Shown here in pieces: positions 34,166-48,066 of a stretch of DNA of 64,000 nt. The translations under genes and the position numbers were made by a program. The first letter of the stretch is position 1, and each line of letters starts with the position of its first letter. A model generated the notes under the pieces. The model was not told the DNA's origin. It did not search any database and was given only the letters and a program-made list of their open reading frames with translations. The DNA comes from Apostichopus japonicus (taxonomy: Eukaryota; Echinodermata; Holothuroidea; Aspidochirotida; Stichopodidae). The DNA lies in assembly GCF_037975245.1 (NCBI RefSeq), contig NC_092568.1, forward strand, positions 17,007,001-17,071,000, given 5' to 3'.

Positions 34166-36785
34166 ACGATTATACACGATTAAAATTCTTTTTCTCTTTC
34201 AGCAGTCGACGATGGAGTCTTGATATATTAATTCAACCATATAATTTACTAGCCGATGTGGTGGCCGATGCTATTCAGGGTGACGAAAGACTCATTCCTT
34301 GTCGGTCGTGTAAATCGTGGCTAGGGTTCAAGACAGACCTCTGGCGATAATACCTCAGGTTGTGGCATGGTGCTTTTTTGTGGCCTAGGATCCCGTACCA
34401 TGTCTCCCTTGTTGTCACAAAAGAACCCGGGAGGATGCGCAGAGGGTCGGTGAACTTCGACCAGAAGCGTACTAGGTGGCGTGCGTGAATCCTTGCCTTT
34501 GGCCAGAGGTGGTGACATCTCTGCGACCGGCATGCTTGCAGCCACCGTCCACTGAATACGTGGCCTGATGAGGCGTTATTCTCCTAAAAGTGAATCTACG
34601 GATGCCTTTAAAAGCCATAATTATTTTATATTAAAAAACACCCTGTTTCAAACTAGCGCCATCGAATTACTAAAAAGCCGTTCTATTCTTGTCACTCTGA
34701 AGGTGGAATGAATTTTATTGTAATAGGTCATTTGCGGTAAGCCAAGCAAAACATTCAAGCAGTAATGCAGTCACAAGGGTTTGCAGGAACTTAATTAAAC
34801 TCATTGTTTGACATAAATATGTTGGCAAAGATTTACACTACCTTCACCAAAGCAAGCATTTTATTCGTTGCAGTGTCAGAGACATACAAGCCAGCAAGAC
34901 CATGAGATAAAATTTTAACAAACATAGAATTCAATCTACATCACTTTTGCAAGAAAGCAAAAGTGTCAATATTGTCCCATTCTAAGCCACAGTGTTGTAG
35001 CAAATTCTCATACCGGATAGTAGGTAGTTTCGGAAACAGTGATTCTGAAGAACTTTGTTTGAGATTCACGAAAAAATAACCCGGATTATTTTTTGATAAC
35101 TTCAGGAAAAAAATTAACTTTGATATGCCGTGGACCGTTAAAAACCACTGCTCTCAGTTTAGCTAGGATTGTATTCCTAAAACACAATTACTTATTTTTT
35201 GTTTGTTTTTGGAATGACCCTTTAAACAGTTGAGGTTCATTAGTTATAATGACTGGACCTTTTAGTTTAGTACACAGCCCATCGGACTAGTTCCTCGGTT
35301 GCACTACAAAACTCAATGGGAAAAATTAAGATGCAAATATATGGTCTCAAATGACATGTTTATAATTATTACAAATTTATTAAGGACAAATGGTGTTAAA
35401 TGCCATCCAAGGGTGCTCTGTTGCTTATATGAAGTTTAACGAACGTATTCTGGTTAACATCAAAACCAACGGATTAACATTAACTATAAGAACTACAATG
35501 AGGAGCCGACGTCACCATCAAGTATAAGCCTAAACGAATATTCCAGAAATAAGTAACTTTAACGAAACCTATCTTGAAAAATACTGGAATAGCTACAGAA
35601 ACATTATTGGACTCAAAGTTGTCTGTTTTTTTTTATTATAACATATCAAAACTAAAATTATGCCTTATTCATTACTAAATTGAGTTATAATGTTACAGCA
35701 AAATATATCTGTCGATCATTCTTCCATGATTGAATACCGGGGATACTTTTAAGAAAAGTCACCCAGGAAAGAACCTGGGCACGAAAACCAAACCACCGAA
35801 CGTCCGATCCGCTCTCAACCCCAATCCCCTTGCATCGAGACTGTGCCTGACATTGTGTGATTATCGTCAGTTGTGTATCACAATTCTCCCCGAAAGGGCA
35901 CAAATACTACACATGATCTTCGGGGATGCCTTCAACTCTTCGGTCGATCTGTTCGTTGTACACGTCTCATGATAAAACTAGTTTGATCTCGGAAGAATTT
36001 TATCCGATTCCTTGTTCTTTATTCTATTTGTTTTACAGTCAATGGACTACATTCGGATGAACAATGAACAGATGAAGAAAACTGCCATTACTGGAATACC
36101 AAGTAGTCCCCGTTATGTCCAGCACGTAACACACTAATGGATTTTATCGATACTCATTGACGAACCACATCTTCCTTATTCGAAACAAGTTTATAACAAT
36201 AGAGAGAGAGAGAGATTAATGCCATGCAAGTGGTGCATTTGCTTTCATACTACTGGAACCTGTACGACAAGTTGTTTACGTTATGTGAGCCGTCCAGAAT
36301 TCACAGTGGTCGTTCAGCGTTTAACCGGCTTTCGGTAACACGTATCAAGCATTCAATTATTGATGACTATATAACGACGAAAAGACATTAAGCACATGGA
36401 CATTAATATCCTCTTACTTGAGATACGTATGTGAGGCTCATTTGTATCCATTATTACCATTTGCTGAAAAATAGACATTGCTTGCATTGTTTTTTCGCAA
36501 ACTGGAAAACCAAACTCGACCTCTTCGAGAAAACTTAACGTCCCTGAAATGCACCGTATAATGGCATCAGGCTCGGTAGGACCAGGAACGATTATATAAG
36601 AAAACCCCTTTCATGGGTTCCAAGTGAGAAAAATAGAAGACTGAAAATTAAATTCGTTGACAATTCGTTACTTGTTAGTGGATAGATCCAGGTATGTTTT
36701 TGTATTACCCTGTTTGGTAAAAGCAACGCAAACCTTGTCACGATGTGGTTCCAAGCGGTACCATTATCTGGCAACATGACTTAAA
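34166..36785. other. duplicated unit spacer, no gene supported
   Basis: Co-linear with copy B (50641 to about 53225). Several short frames are preserved only as far as overall identity predicts. Confidence 0.5.
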
Positions 36786-37722
36786 GCCCCCATGGAAAAC
36801 CTAGTGCCCCCCGAGTGCCCCCCCATCTGAGATTTGGGTTGGTAAAAATATATATATATATTTTGTTATATTCAACTCCCATCATCTGAGTTGGTTTTTC
36901 ATAAGGACAAAGAAGCACAGTAATTCGTATTTTCTTCAAATTAATGAGCTGCGAAAAATGGGTGAGAGTGTTTGTCTGCTGTCTGTGTGTGTCTTTTACC
37001 TCTCGTAAATTGGATGCCTGTGAAATGCCGAAAATCCGGACCTGTTGTGAGAAGGGAGGGTACTGCAGTATGTTGCCTTGGTCTGAGGTTGACAGGTTAG
37101 GAGCTGACGAAATGTGAGAATGTGAGGGTCCGCAGGCACCATACTTGCCTATATTTGTGGACCCATATATTAACCCTGTTGTGTAGGGGGTGCAGAGGTC
37201 ATTTGAGGTCAGATGCTTGTAGGAAGAAATGGCGAATGTTCACACCTGCATACTGAGCCATACTCGATGTGTGATCAAACTTTGGATTGCATGGTGAGAT
37301 CACGATAGGAGCCAATAACGATGCTGGAACCTGTTACATCTTATGGGAGAAAACGAGAAGGACAAGAAAGGAGTCGGGGGTCATGCACACATTAATTCAA
37401 TAAATGTAGGTTCTATTGATAGGGTTAGGCATAATATCGACAGCATGTGGTTCATATCCTCTGCAAAATTCTGCGTGTTGTTAAAATCATTACCTCAAAA
37501 ATAGCAATTTCTGGAGATATCTTCAGATCGAATTTAGCATCAAATGTGGCACCATTTTGCATCTAGCCCATCATCCGTATGCGAACATTTTCCAAAGGGG
37601 ACACCCCCTCCCCTTAGACCCCTCCCCCAGGACGGCGATCCGTATCCACCTAAGTGCCCCCCATCAAATGCTGGTGCCCCCTGTGCCCCCCCCCCAGACT
37701 GAAAAGTCTGGTGACGCCACTG
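36786..37722. mobile_element. hAT-type element, left end deleted (copy A)
   Basis: The right end TGGTGACGCCACTG and its TTTACATC flank (37723-37730) are intact. The left terminal repeat and about 1.37 kb of flank present in copy B are missing. The deletion breakpoint joins CATGACTTAAA to the element interior. Confidence 0.75.
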
Positions 37723-38700
37723 TTTACATCAGCCATGTATTTTAATATTTTAATACATTATTACTTTTATATGTCAGTATAATATATACATGCAAAGAAT
37801 ACGAGCAGAGTTGCTTCTATACTCAATGTGTTCTATAACCTCAAATAAGTTGCTGTTCCTATCGTAAATATGATACGTGAAGGTTAGAATTGACTTCAGG
37901 ACATACTAACAAAGATTTTAATAGAGCCATTTTATTCTAGATTATTTCATTTCTAAGGTTTACTCAAAGTAAGATTGCATTGGATGTTTCACAAAATACA
38001 TATAATGAACAACAGAAAACTGACTATTAAAATAATAAGGAAAGTGGAAAAGAGCCAAGAACGGTTTGGGCTAAAATAGAACTTCAACGGGGGATCTCAT
38101 GGTTTATACCATGAGCTCATTGCCGTGCACCCTATTTCAAAGCTGTGGGAGGGGAATGGAGCGAAGGGCAAATTGCCAATTACCCTCGAATTGTTTAGGT
38201 ATAGGCTTGAACCTAGATGAATCAAACATGTTATAAAGTTAGGGTGTGGCTGTGAGGTGGATTGATGATTGCATTTACCATGCAAGATTTATATGTCAAA
38301 TGGTGCATTCTGAGGTGTATTTAGACATAAATTAGGACATCTACAGACACCAGTAATGTGTGTATCACTAAGGTGGATATAAATACCAAGCTCAAAATGC
38401 ATCCAAGATATATTTTTGGAGCATTTGTGGTTACAAGGTTTTAATACTTTGACCTCCATTGACCTCAGATTACCTTTGACTTCGACAAGAAAAAGAGATC
38501 ATGAAGTAACTAAGGTTGATCCAGCTACTAAGTATCAAGTTAATCTGAGCTATAAATATGGAGATGTCATGTTTACGAGGTTTCCATACTGACTTTCTTT
38601 GACCTAAAAATTCCGAGATTCTTATATTATTAATGTGATATATATGTAATTAAGGAGAACAATAAGAAGTATCAAGTTTCTCAAACCTGATGCCTTACAC

Positions 38701-39377
38701 CAGGGCAGGATTTAGCTTGTGGGGGACCCGAGGCCAGAATAATTTTGGGCCCTTTCATGATTAGGCCCACTATCTAAGCGTAGCGTCACTGCAGGTCGGC
38801 GCGTAGCGCACGAAAATTTTGGCAGAAAATGCTTCCCAGATCGCTGGAAATGGCACTTCCCAGGCCTTTCAGGTTGCATCTAAACATTTTCAATTTTGAA
38901 ATCTCATGTTCTGGAAATTGACTATTGTCACAATTAATACGTAAATTTCGTTTTTCTAATGCCCCTCCAGGAATCAATATTCCGTTTTCCGTAGGAATCA
39001 CATGATCGGTGGTTGATAGCTAAAACGTCATCCAAATATCTAAAGGAATGCCAATTTTTTTTGCAAAACCGACAGAATTTACATTTGTTAACACTGAATT
39101 AATGGGGTTTGTGGTGTCACATGTGTGACAAGTTACGCAAATGCCGTAGAATAAAGACCGGGCATCCTTATAGGTCCCATGTATTTAGGGAAAGACCACC
39201 TTTGTTCAGTGTGGAGTTTCGCACAAAGATCCGTATTTTACATGTCGACCATCGACGGACGTACGGAAAGGCATCTTATGCCTCCATTTTTTAGACACCC
39301 ACATGTGGGGGGGGGGGGGCTAAATGTGGGGTGTCCGGGCCTTGGTCCCGGTGGGGCCCGCCGTAAATCCGGCACTG
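38701..39377. mobile_element. hAT-type MITE, copy A
   Basis: A 677-bp element beginning CAGGGCAGGATTTA and ending TAAATCCGGCACTG. The flank pair is CCTTACAC/CTTTACAT here and CTTTACAC/CTTTACAT in copy B. Carries the TAAGCGTAGCG...GGTCGGCGCGTAGCG motif and a poly-G run. Confidence 0.65.
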
Positions 39378-41612
39378 CTTTACATGGTGACAGAGAATTA
39401 GTGAAAAGTTCCTTTTTTACGACTGTTTGGGACAAGACTGGTAAAAGCTTACCTTTATAAATCTGTACAAGTATGGTGGTATGTAGAAATATTTGATTTA
39501 TGCTCAAATCTTACAAGTCATACGTCAATCACAACACTATATATGTGAAATATCAAGTGTGGTAAACATGGAGTTCTTGGTTTCCATTAGATGTTTCAGT
39601 CTTCTAATATGCATTGCCAAAGGTTTTAGCTGATACAAGAGATCTTATATGGAAATCCACTCTAGAATGAACATTCAAACTAAGCACATGAGGGCTCTAT
39701 AAATCAAGCCGAAATTATCCCATTCTAAGTAAGTCCTGTAAATAAAAAAATTAAAAAAATCTGCGAAACATCTGGCGCTGGGCATTTAAGGAGCTATGAA
39801 CATTTGATCATGTTTATGTTGATAACACTTTATATATTGTTTTAGAGTAGGTCGTTTTGAACAGGGAGTCATCCCTTACATTTGCTCCAGGAATGTGTGT
39901 CTCTTTGACATTCATGCATCCGCTGTCGATCCTCCTTGCATTCACCTACGTCTGCATGCCTGGTTACTTTATGTCCCTTTTTGCACGTGACTCGCCCAAA
40001 GTGGAAACCCGAACATCACGGGAGGCTTTATTCTATTCGTATTTTAATTTATGATTATGATTATGATTGTTATTGTTATTATTATTATTTTTGAAATCAA
40101 CTGGCTCAACTTTTATCTGAACAATATATATATATATACCTTCATTGGTGAATTAAAGCTCTCACCTTACTTAAAGACGTAAATACGATGGGTTTTAACG
40201 TTTTTGAAAATGTATCTCATGTAAAGTTACTTTCCTAACTATACAAACTGAAGCCTCAAACCAATTTTATAGCTAAACTTGTGACTGATGTAAGTGGCCC
40301 TGTTGGTTTCTTTTTCATTTTCTGTTCTGCTTTTCAGACATATACGGCAATATTTTTTCGATCTGAGAAGCTTCGAATATTATATATGTGCGTTCCATTA
40401 GAAGTTTTGCTAATTTTAGTCCTAAAAGACAAACCTTTGCATGATTGCTGACTACAATATTGAAATAGAATAGAGTATAAATTCAGGCCTGTATACAGCT
40501 TTTCCAAGGGGGGGGGGGGGTCGATGTTATGAAAAGCGGTCCGTTTTAATGACTAACTCCGCTGGTTTCATGCCAAAGGCACGTGTATCGAGCGCCGAAG
40601 GTGCAAGCTACCCATAGGAGGTCTGGGATATGCTTCACCCCACCCCCGGAATATTCTTGACGTCAAATGGTGCAAACGGACGCACTTTGCGTTTAAATAT
40701 AGTCTACAAAAGAAGTCTGAAATTCAAAAATTGTTAGTCCGACCGTTGAAGCATTTCACAATGGATGTTACAGACATTTATGGCGAAAAAGCTTTTCCGC
40801 TATAAAGATATGGAAGAAATATCGCATCAACAGGGAACGACTAAAAGAGTTGCAATGGTTAAGAACCAGTCGCGGACAAACGAAAGGATATATCATTATA
40901 ATCGTACTCTCTCCATGCGGCAAGTATACTCGGCAAATGTGACATACCACACACAATACGATATGATATAATACAAAGGTAATACATAGTCTATAGCTGA
41001 ATATGACACTCTACATGTCCATCTGACCCATGTTCTGATCCCCCAGTCAGTGTCCAACAAGATTTGATACAGTAGGAGTAGCGGGCAGCCTGTAAATTAA
41101 GATTGAATTGATTTCTGGAAGATCATTCAAGTTACAGCCTGGTTGTTGCCAACCCTGGTTGACAGACTGTAACTTCAATTTCATCAAAATATCTTTATCA
41201 AAATGTTTTTATTTTGAACGCCATATGAGACATTATTAAAAGCCAAAATAGGCTCATCACACAGCTACTACTGTACTATCCGAAGCGGACCATAACGGAT
41301 ACTGCTCCGGGGGGGGGGGGGGTGCGGGAGGCTGGTCCCAGTTAGAGCTTCACTCCCCCAGAAATGCTTAGATGGTTAACAGGTTAATGTTTAACAATTG
41401 AGAAAGAAGAAAAGACAATCGAAAGAGGTTGAATTATGGTATTACTATATCTCTGTTTTTATTTAAAACAAATAATATTCGAATACCAATTGGTAAAGAT
41501 GATGTAACCAACAAGTACTGATTATATACAAAAGTCTAGCATACTAATAAAGTATATGCAGTCTTTAATGTATAATGTATATAACAGTGTACAGAGACAG
41601 CAATGGATTCTT

Positions 41613-42636
41613 TTATTTGGCGTAGTAGATGAAGAATCCCTTGGAATTAAATGCAATCATTTTCTTTCTACGAAAAATCAAGACCACGACGACAACTCTC
41701 AAGATTGGCATCAAATAGTAGTCGTCCATTATTTCCAAGATACCCTCAAGTTTAGCGACATCATTCCAGAGGAGATCAAATATATCACCATCGGGAGAGA
41801 AAGTGAATGGTGTCAGCTGTGGGTCTACTCGGAGCCTTGTGTTGGTGTCATCGCGCTGGCAAAATCCATTCTCTGGCAGATGATAGTTGTATTCATCGCC
41901 ATGAGACAGAGGTACGCAGACACGATCGCAGTAACCAGGAGTGACGTCATACATCAGGAATGATGATACCAGCTCAAAGAAGTGGTAAAGGTAGTAGGTC
42001 ATGACGTCATAAAAATCAAAGAACAACATGTCCAGTGTTGACCATTCATCTTGGATCTCGTCGAGGTCAAGGTTAAATGATTCTTGACCATCCAAGGTAG
42101 GAGTGAGTTCTTTCAGATCCTCGGACTGGTCAGACTCGTCAGCATCGTCACAGTAGCCATAGTACATACATGGACTGGTGACGAAATAGTTTTCATCCAT
42201 AACATCTTCGAGTTCATAGGAACCTGAAATGAAGGAAAGAATGGACACTGAGATTAAATTAGTTTATAAAAGAAAACTTTAAGGTAGTCAAATATGAAAC
42301 AAAAACACGGATATGTTTTGAAGATCGAGAACATATCCATAGTCATTTTTTTTCTTAGCTAGTTTGCCAACTGGTTAAGGCTTACTATAAATAATTGCTG
42401 ACCCTCTTCCACCGTGCAATGCATCATATACAACACATCAACACAGCGGCCAACTCCCTTATTCCCTATCCTACTGGCAACGCCTAACTAACAACAACGC
42501 TAAATCTTCGTCCAGGAATAACGGCGAAGGAATAAAATTTAAAGCGAAAATACTTACCAAAAGAGTCAATCGAGATGAAAGCATATAATAAGCACAGTAT
42601 CAGAAGATACTTGCAGTTGAAAGTGGCAAGAGGCAT
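41613..42636 (-). CDS. orphan secreted acidic protein, copy B (229 aa)
   Basis: Exons 42636-42558 (79 bp) and 42223-41613 (611 bp), same structure and phase as copy A. Signal peptide MPLATFNCKYLLILCLLYAF. About 18 residues differ from A, including a gained cysteine (GYCDRVC where A has GYHDRVC), giving five mature cysteines and one potentially unpaired. The hydrophobic-RRKK C-terminus is retained. Unknown function. Confidence 0.8.
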
Positions 42637-42755
42637 TGTAGTAAGATAGCAGCGAAAGCGAAACAAGTGTTGATGAAGATAAAGTTATCTAGCAACTGAT
42701 ATAACACTATAATTGTTGACGATTGTTAAAGATTTAACATTTGACACAATGACTG

Positions 42756-42763
42756 TGACGTCA
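42756..42763. promoter_or_regulatory. CRE/ATF palindrome TGACGTCA upstream of copy B gene
   Basis: Same element 120 bp from the ATG as in copy A. Confidence 0.45.
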
Positions 42764-43006
42764 ATGTAGGAGCTGACTACTAATCGAGCGTTATTAGGAG
42801 ACCGAGTGCGCGCACTGACGCTACTTTTCGAACGCACGTTAGCACAATCGCGCTCTCCTCTTTAATAGACGTCTTCTTCGGCTTGTTCCGTTATTTTGAT
42901 GATGTACGTGAAGTACATAAGTATACACACGTCTTATTGTTTATGTATAATTAATAAACAATAAATAAACTCGACACGATCTATAGTATGAGGCCTATTT
43001 AAGATA

Positions 43007-43255
43007 TCAATTAGGTATACACTGAGTGAAGGTTGAAAGGGGTTGATATAGGGTGAAAGGCAGTGGCGGACTAGCCGCACGGCCATTTGGGCAATTATTG
43101 TTTATCAAAAATCTTTGCCAATTAGCAGGATCGTTGGAATGGAACGATGGGAAAATATTTGGCTGAATTCCATATGGGACTTCACTTGCTTCTGAAAATA
43201 ACAATATGTGTAACATCCAGTACACGAGTGTAATGCAAACAATATTTAGTGACAA
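43007..43255 (-). other. possible small exon/ORF between minisatellite and orphan gene, copy B
   Basis: Minus-strand frame with ILLFSEASEV, NIFPSFHSND, NWQRFLINNNCPNG and a C-terminus TQCIPN. Conserved in copy C (61348-61569) apart from an in-frame 3-bp difference and about six residues. A TTTTCAG acceptor lies just before the SEAS region, so it could be a 3' exon. Its 5' partner is not identified. May equally be chance. Confidence 0.25.
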
Positions 43256-43352
43256 TACTAAGTTCTTAGATTTATGATTTAGCAGTCGAGAAGTGGATGC
43301 CCAGTAAAATTAGTCAGGGGTTGGAACGTATTCATCCTCCTCCTCTGCCCCT

Positions 43353-44896
43353 AACCCATTCCTGCCTGTATACACTTATGTGCCGAGCTGTCCCTCCCCT
43401 ATTGCTGTATACACCTGTATGCCGAGTTGTCCTATCCCTATCCCTGTATACGCCTGTATACCGAGTTGTCCTACCCCTGTTCTTGTATACGCCTCTATGC
43501 TGAGTTGTCCCAACCCTATTCCTGTATTCCTGTATACGCCTTGAGTTGTCCCTCCATTGTTCCTGTATACGCCTTTATGCCGAGTTGCCTTCTCCCCTGT
43601 TCCTGTATACAGCTATAAGCCGAGTTGCCTTTCCTTGTTCCTGTATATCCCTATATGCCGAGTTGTCCCTCGCTTGTTCCTGTATATCGCTATATGCCGA
43701 GTTGCCTATTCCCCTGTTCCTGTATACGCCTATATGCCGAGTTGTCCCTCCCCCGTTTCTGTATACCCTTATATGCTAGTTGTCCCTCCATTGTTCCTGT
43801 ATACGCCTTTATGCAGATTTGTCCCTCCCCTGTTACTGTATACGCCTATATGCCGAGTTGTCCCTCGCTTGTCCCTGTATATCGCTATATGCCGAGTCGC
43901 ATATTCCCCTGTTCCTGTATACGCCTATATGCCGAGTTGTCCTTCCCCCGTTTCTGTATACCCTTATATGTTGAGTTGTCCCTACCTTGTTCCTGTATAC
44001 GCCTTTATGCCGAGTTGCCTCCTTCCCTGTTCCTGTATACACCTATAAGCCGAGTTGCCTTTCCCTTGTTCCTGTATATCCCTATATGCTGAGTTGTCCC
44101 TCGCTTGTCCCTGTATATCGCTATATGCCGAGTTGCCTTCTCCCCTGTTCCTGTATACCCCTATATGCTGAGTTATCCCTCTCTTGTTCCTGTATATCGC
44201 ATTATGCCGAGTTGCATATTTCCCTGTTCCTGTATACGCCTATATGCCGAGTTGTCCCTCCCTTGTTCCTGTATACACCTATATGATAGTTGTCCCTCGC
44301 TTGTCCCTGTATATCGCTATATGCCGAGTTGCCTATTCCCCTGTTCCTGTATATCGCTATATGCCGAGTTGCCTTCTCCCCTGTTCCTGTATACCCCTAT
44401 ATGCTGAGTTGTCCCTCTCTTGTTCCTGTATATCGCATTATGCCGAGTTGCCTATTTCCCTGTTCCTCTTTACGCCTATATGCCGAGTTGTCCATCCCTT
44501 GTTCCTGTATACCACTATATGCTGAGTTGTCCCTCTTTTCCCTGTATATCGCATTATGCCGAGTTGCCTATTTCCCTGTCCCTCTATACGCCTATATGCC
44601 GAGTTGCCTCTTCCCCGGTTCCTGTATACGCCTTTATGCCGAGTTGCCTATTCCGCTGTTCCTGTATACGCCTATATGCCGAGTTGTCCCTCCCGTGTTC
44701 CTGTATACCCCTATATGCCGAGTTGCCTACTCCCGTTTCCTGTATACGCCTATGTACTGAGTTTTCCCTCCCCTGTTCCTGTATACGCCTTTATGCCGAG
44801 TTGTCCCTCCCTGTTCTTTTATAGGCCAATATGCTGAGTTGCCTTCTCCCCTGTTGCTGTATACGCCTATATGCCGAGTTGTTCCTCCCATATTCC
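43353..44896. repeat. 39-bp minisatellite, copy B (about 39 units)
   Basis: Same unit family as in copy A, with mixed 38/39/40-bp variants in higher-order order. Flanked on the right by the same TTCCTGCAGCTTTCTTTAGC boundary. Confidence 0.95.
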
Positions 44897-46457
44897 TGCA
44901 GCTTTCTTTAGCAAACACATTAATTGCAAGACAATGTGTCTTCTCCAAACTAGGAACGAAATTGACTCTTCTTGTTCAGCTCCGGGGTACGTGTCTGCCG
45001 TTTGTTAAGCACTTAGAAGGCATATTACTATTATAACTTATTATCTTGTCAATCATACCAATATAGTTATTTTCAGAACAAGTAGGTTTAAACTAAAGTC
45101 GATACTCCCAAATCAGAGAATGGTTTTGCACTTGGATGAATGACCAGCAAAACTAATCATTTATTATTCTAGCCATATGAACGTATCCTAATATAGTAAA
45201 ATGCAACGCTTGATATATCTTGTACCACACCGACTTGTAAAGAACGTTGCCACGCATTTTAAACCACCGATATCCAAGTAATGATTTAATGGATGATATA
45301 CTTAGTATAAATCTGAGTATGTTGTAAACACTCTTTGACAAAAGTACTCTTAATCCAGGTTTTTATTTCTTTGACTCTATTTTTTGTTTCATTCTGTTGA
45401 GAATTGGCCCCTCGTAAAAAATTCTCAGGCTCTTGAATAAAGTGGCTAAACTACTAAGTCCATCGAGCAGACTATTAGATCAGTTATTCAGATCAGGCAG
45501 TAGCCACACCAGTCAGATGCATTACAAAATTCATTACGAGAATAAGACTTCTATATATCATGACCTCAGATAACATGTTTGCAATGCATTGCATAGCAAG
45601 TTCTTTTACCTGATTACACAATCGCTTTCAAGACTTTTGAGAAAACCAAGATAATGTTGTAATCTGCTCTTTTGGGTGACCGTTGAGCTTTGACACAATG
45701 TCGTCACCACATTCCCAAACCCTGATATGGAAAGAAAGGGAACTTGACCTCGGGTCAGTTGTGATTAATGATCCCGTCATAATGATTGGATTTAATCAGT
45801 TCTCTTAATACTTTGCATAAATCATTCTATATAGTCGAAAAAATATCTGCCCTATGTCGAACCGTGTCCTCAGAAGAAATTTCCATATCATAAGAGTATA
45901 CATAATTTCATATTTACATTAATGCTGTCATAAATATTTGCATGTCTATTTAAAGGTCGAGAACTCGTTGTATGTACTTCCACAATGTAGTAGTATAAGG
46001 CATGACATAGGATGGTAGTAGTCGTAAAGTGAATTCTGTATAGGCCTATAATATGACGGGGGTTCTGTGTGTCTTGTTTGACTATAGCTCTTCAAGAAAT
46101 ACGTGAGGGGAAAATGTTTTTGTCATGATCATGGAAAGACAATATGTAGTAAGGAACCAAGTTTCATGAGATAAACATTCCTTCTTTTTTTTTAAATATA
46201 CTTTCTTATTCTTATCTTGCAAACGTATATGTAGATAGAATAAATATGGCATATTAGTTCTAATTTATCTCGGGACACGATTTAGATTAATCAATTTTTT
46301 TCGGCGGTTATATTTTTGGTCAAAATAATAATCTAGGTTTGTAAGTCAATCATCTTGAAGAGAGGCCAAACGGAGCGTGATTTGGAAAGAAGGAAGGACA
46401 GTTGTTAAATGGGTAAAGCATTACCCGTCTTGGCCTTTTAGCTAAAGTCAGGTTTAG

Positions 46458-46537
<80 letters not shown>

Positions 46538-46612
46538 AGTCAGTAAGTTTAGACAACATATTTTTATAAGTCTATTGACGTATGAAGTGAGCGTGACACA
46601 TTTGCTTGTTAC
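44897..46612. other. duplicated unit spacer, no gene supported
   Basis: Co-linear with 29869-31540 of copy A; contains a (TA)n expansion at 46459-46538 absent from A. Confidence 0.5.
46459..46538. repeat. (TA)n microsatellite
   Basis: TA array with ATG interruptions, expanded relative to the matching site at about 31480-31500. Confidence 0.9.
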
Positions 46613-47978
46613 CCAATGGTAATACCAGTTCCTAATACCATGGTTACGTACATTAGTTTACCCCTCACTCATTCTCACAATGGAAGAATCCCTGCTGGGA
46701 AGATTCCCCTACTAGTGAGGAGGGAAACTTCGCCCGAGCCTCTGCCAATCGCATTTCCTGCAATTGAAAGATTGAAAAGAGGTGGGCCACGGTTGTATTA
46801 TTCACTCTCTTTCGATCTAATGTCGTTAATTTTAAATCCATAGAAAGAATCAAGCACCATGTAAAGCTCTTTTATGATTGCATAAAGTGTTTATTTTCAG
46901 TTGGAATTTCTTACAAGAATGATTTCCCTTTTAGAATTCCTCCCATTTCATGGAGTATAATTCTAGGATCAACGTAATCTCTAATCGCCCAATGACTTGA
47001 AAGAAAATGCAAAGAATGTTTCTATAGTTCACATGTTCTCATTAGTTTATTCCTTCATTTTGATTCAGACTTACAACAGCTCAAAGAACACTTTGTAATA
47101 TGATGTTTTTTCAAGATTAAATAAGTTGCATGAATAAATTTGGTCAGGTGATGAAGTGAAAGGAAAGCAGCGTTCTGGACGCAAGTCAAATCATTATCAA
47201 ACCCATACTCTATGAGAGGCGATTCAAATACCTCTTTTCAAATCAGCAGAAGAAGGAGGAAACTTTATCTTTATTCTGTTCATCGGAAACTTATGCAATT
47301 GAATTTTTCATTGTCATAGAGATATAATATACAATGTTCATGGTTCAGTAACGTACGGGCAAATGGTATGGGAATGAGGGGAGGCGGTGAAGGGAGGGTA
47401 GCTATGACCATGAAAGGGATGCTATTGCCTCCTATAACAGTTTCACATGAGTGATTATAGCTGTTGATGTAGTCGACCATGTCATAGTGTTGACTTGTAT
47501 TGCACATATTATACAAGCTATAAACACATCCAAACCTCGTCCTCGTCACCGTCCCTTCCTCATTACCATTCAATCTTTCACAATTGCAACAATTTTAAAC
47601 GACGTGATCAAGAAAGCTGATAATAGATCAAAATTTGATATTTATAAAGATTATTATAATATTTTGTATTAAGCTAAATACACACTTCTGTATATGTGTG
47701 GAACACAGTCATTTGGGGGCCGGGAGGGGGGGGGGGAAGCCTATCCACGCAAACTGCCGCAGTTTGGCGCGGTTGGATGTTTGGCGCGGTTTGGCGCATG
47801 TGTGATGTACCCTGTACGAAACTTTCACTGTGCGATGTTATCGAATAATGCCTTCACGGAAAACTTCGATCAAAGTACATCATACAATACTAGTGTGCTA
47901 AATATGACTAAACCAACTCCAAACATATCTAAATATATGTACGAAAAGCTACGGGTAATTTTGAACGGGTATATCTTC

Positions 47979-48066
<88 letters not shown>

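Larger units (their letters stand above)
26303..40486. repeat. tandem segmental duplication, copy A
   Basis: Starts at a GCCCGTATGCAGC block followed by a poly-G run, which recurs at about 40487 and 58553. Gene, promoter, minisatellite, SINE and MITE order is shared with copy B. The first 600 bp diverge more from B and C than those do from each other. Length about 14.2 kb. Confidence 0.85.

Noticed and set aside
34321-34545. 74-codon minus-strand frame, longer in copy B (50709-51020)
   Set aside because: Frame and length differ between duplicates, no splice sites or domain.
41556-41963. 135-codon plus-strand frame over the orphan gene (also 59618-60025)
   Set aside because: Antisense shadow of exon 2. 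It is broken by a stop in copy A, while the minus-strand frame with signal peptide is kept in all copies.
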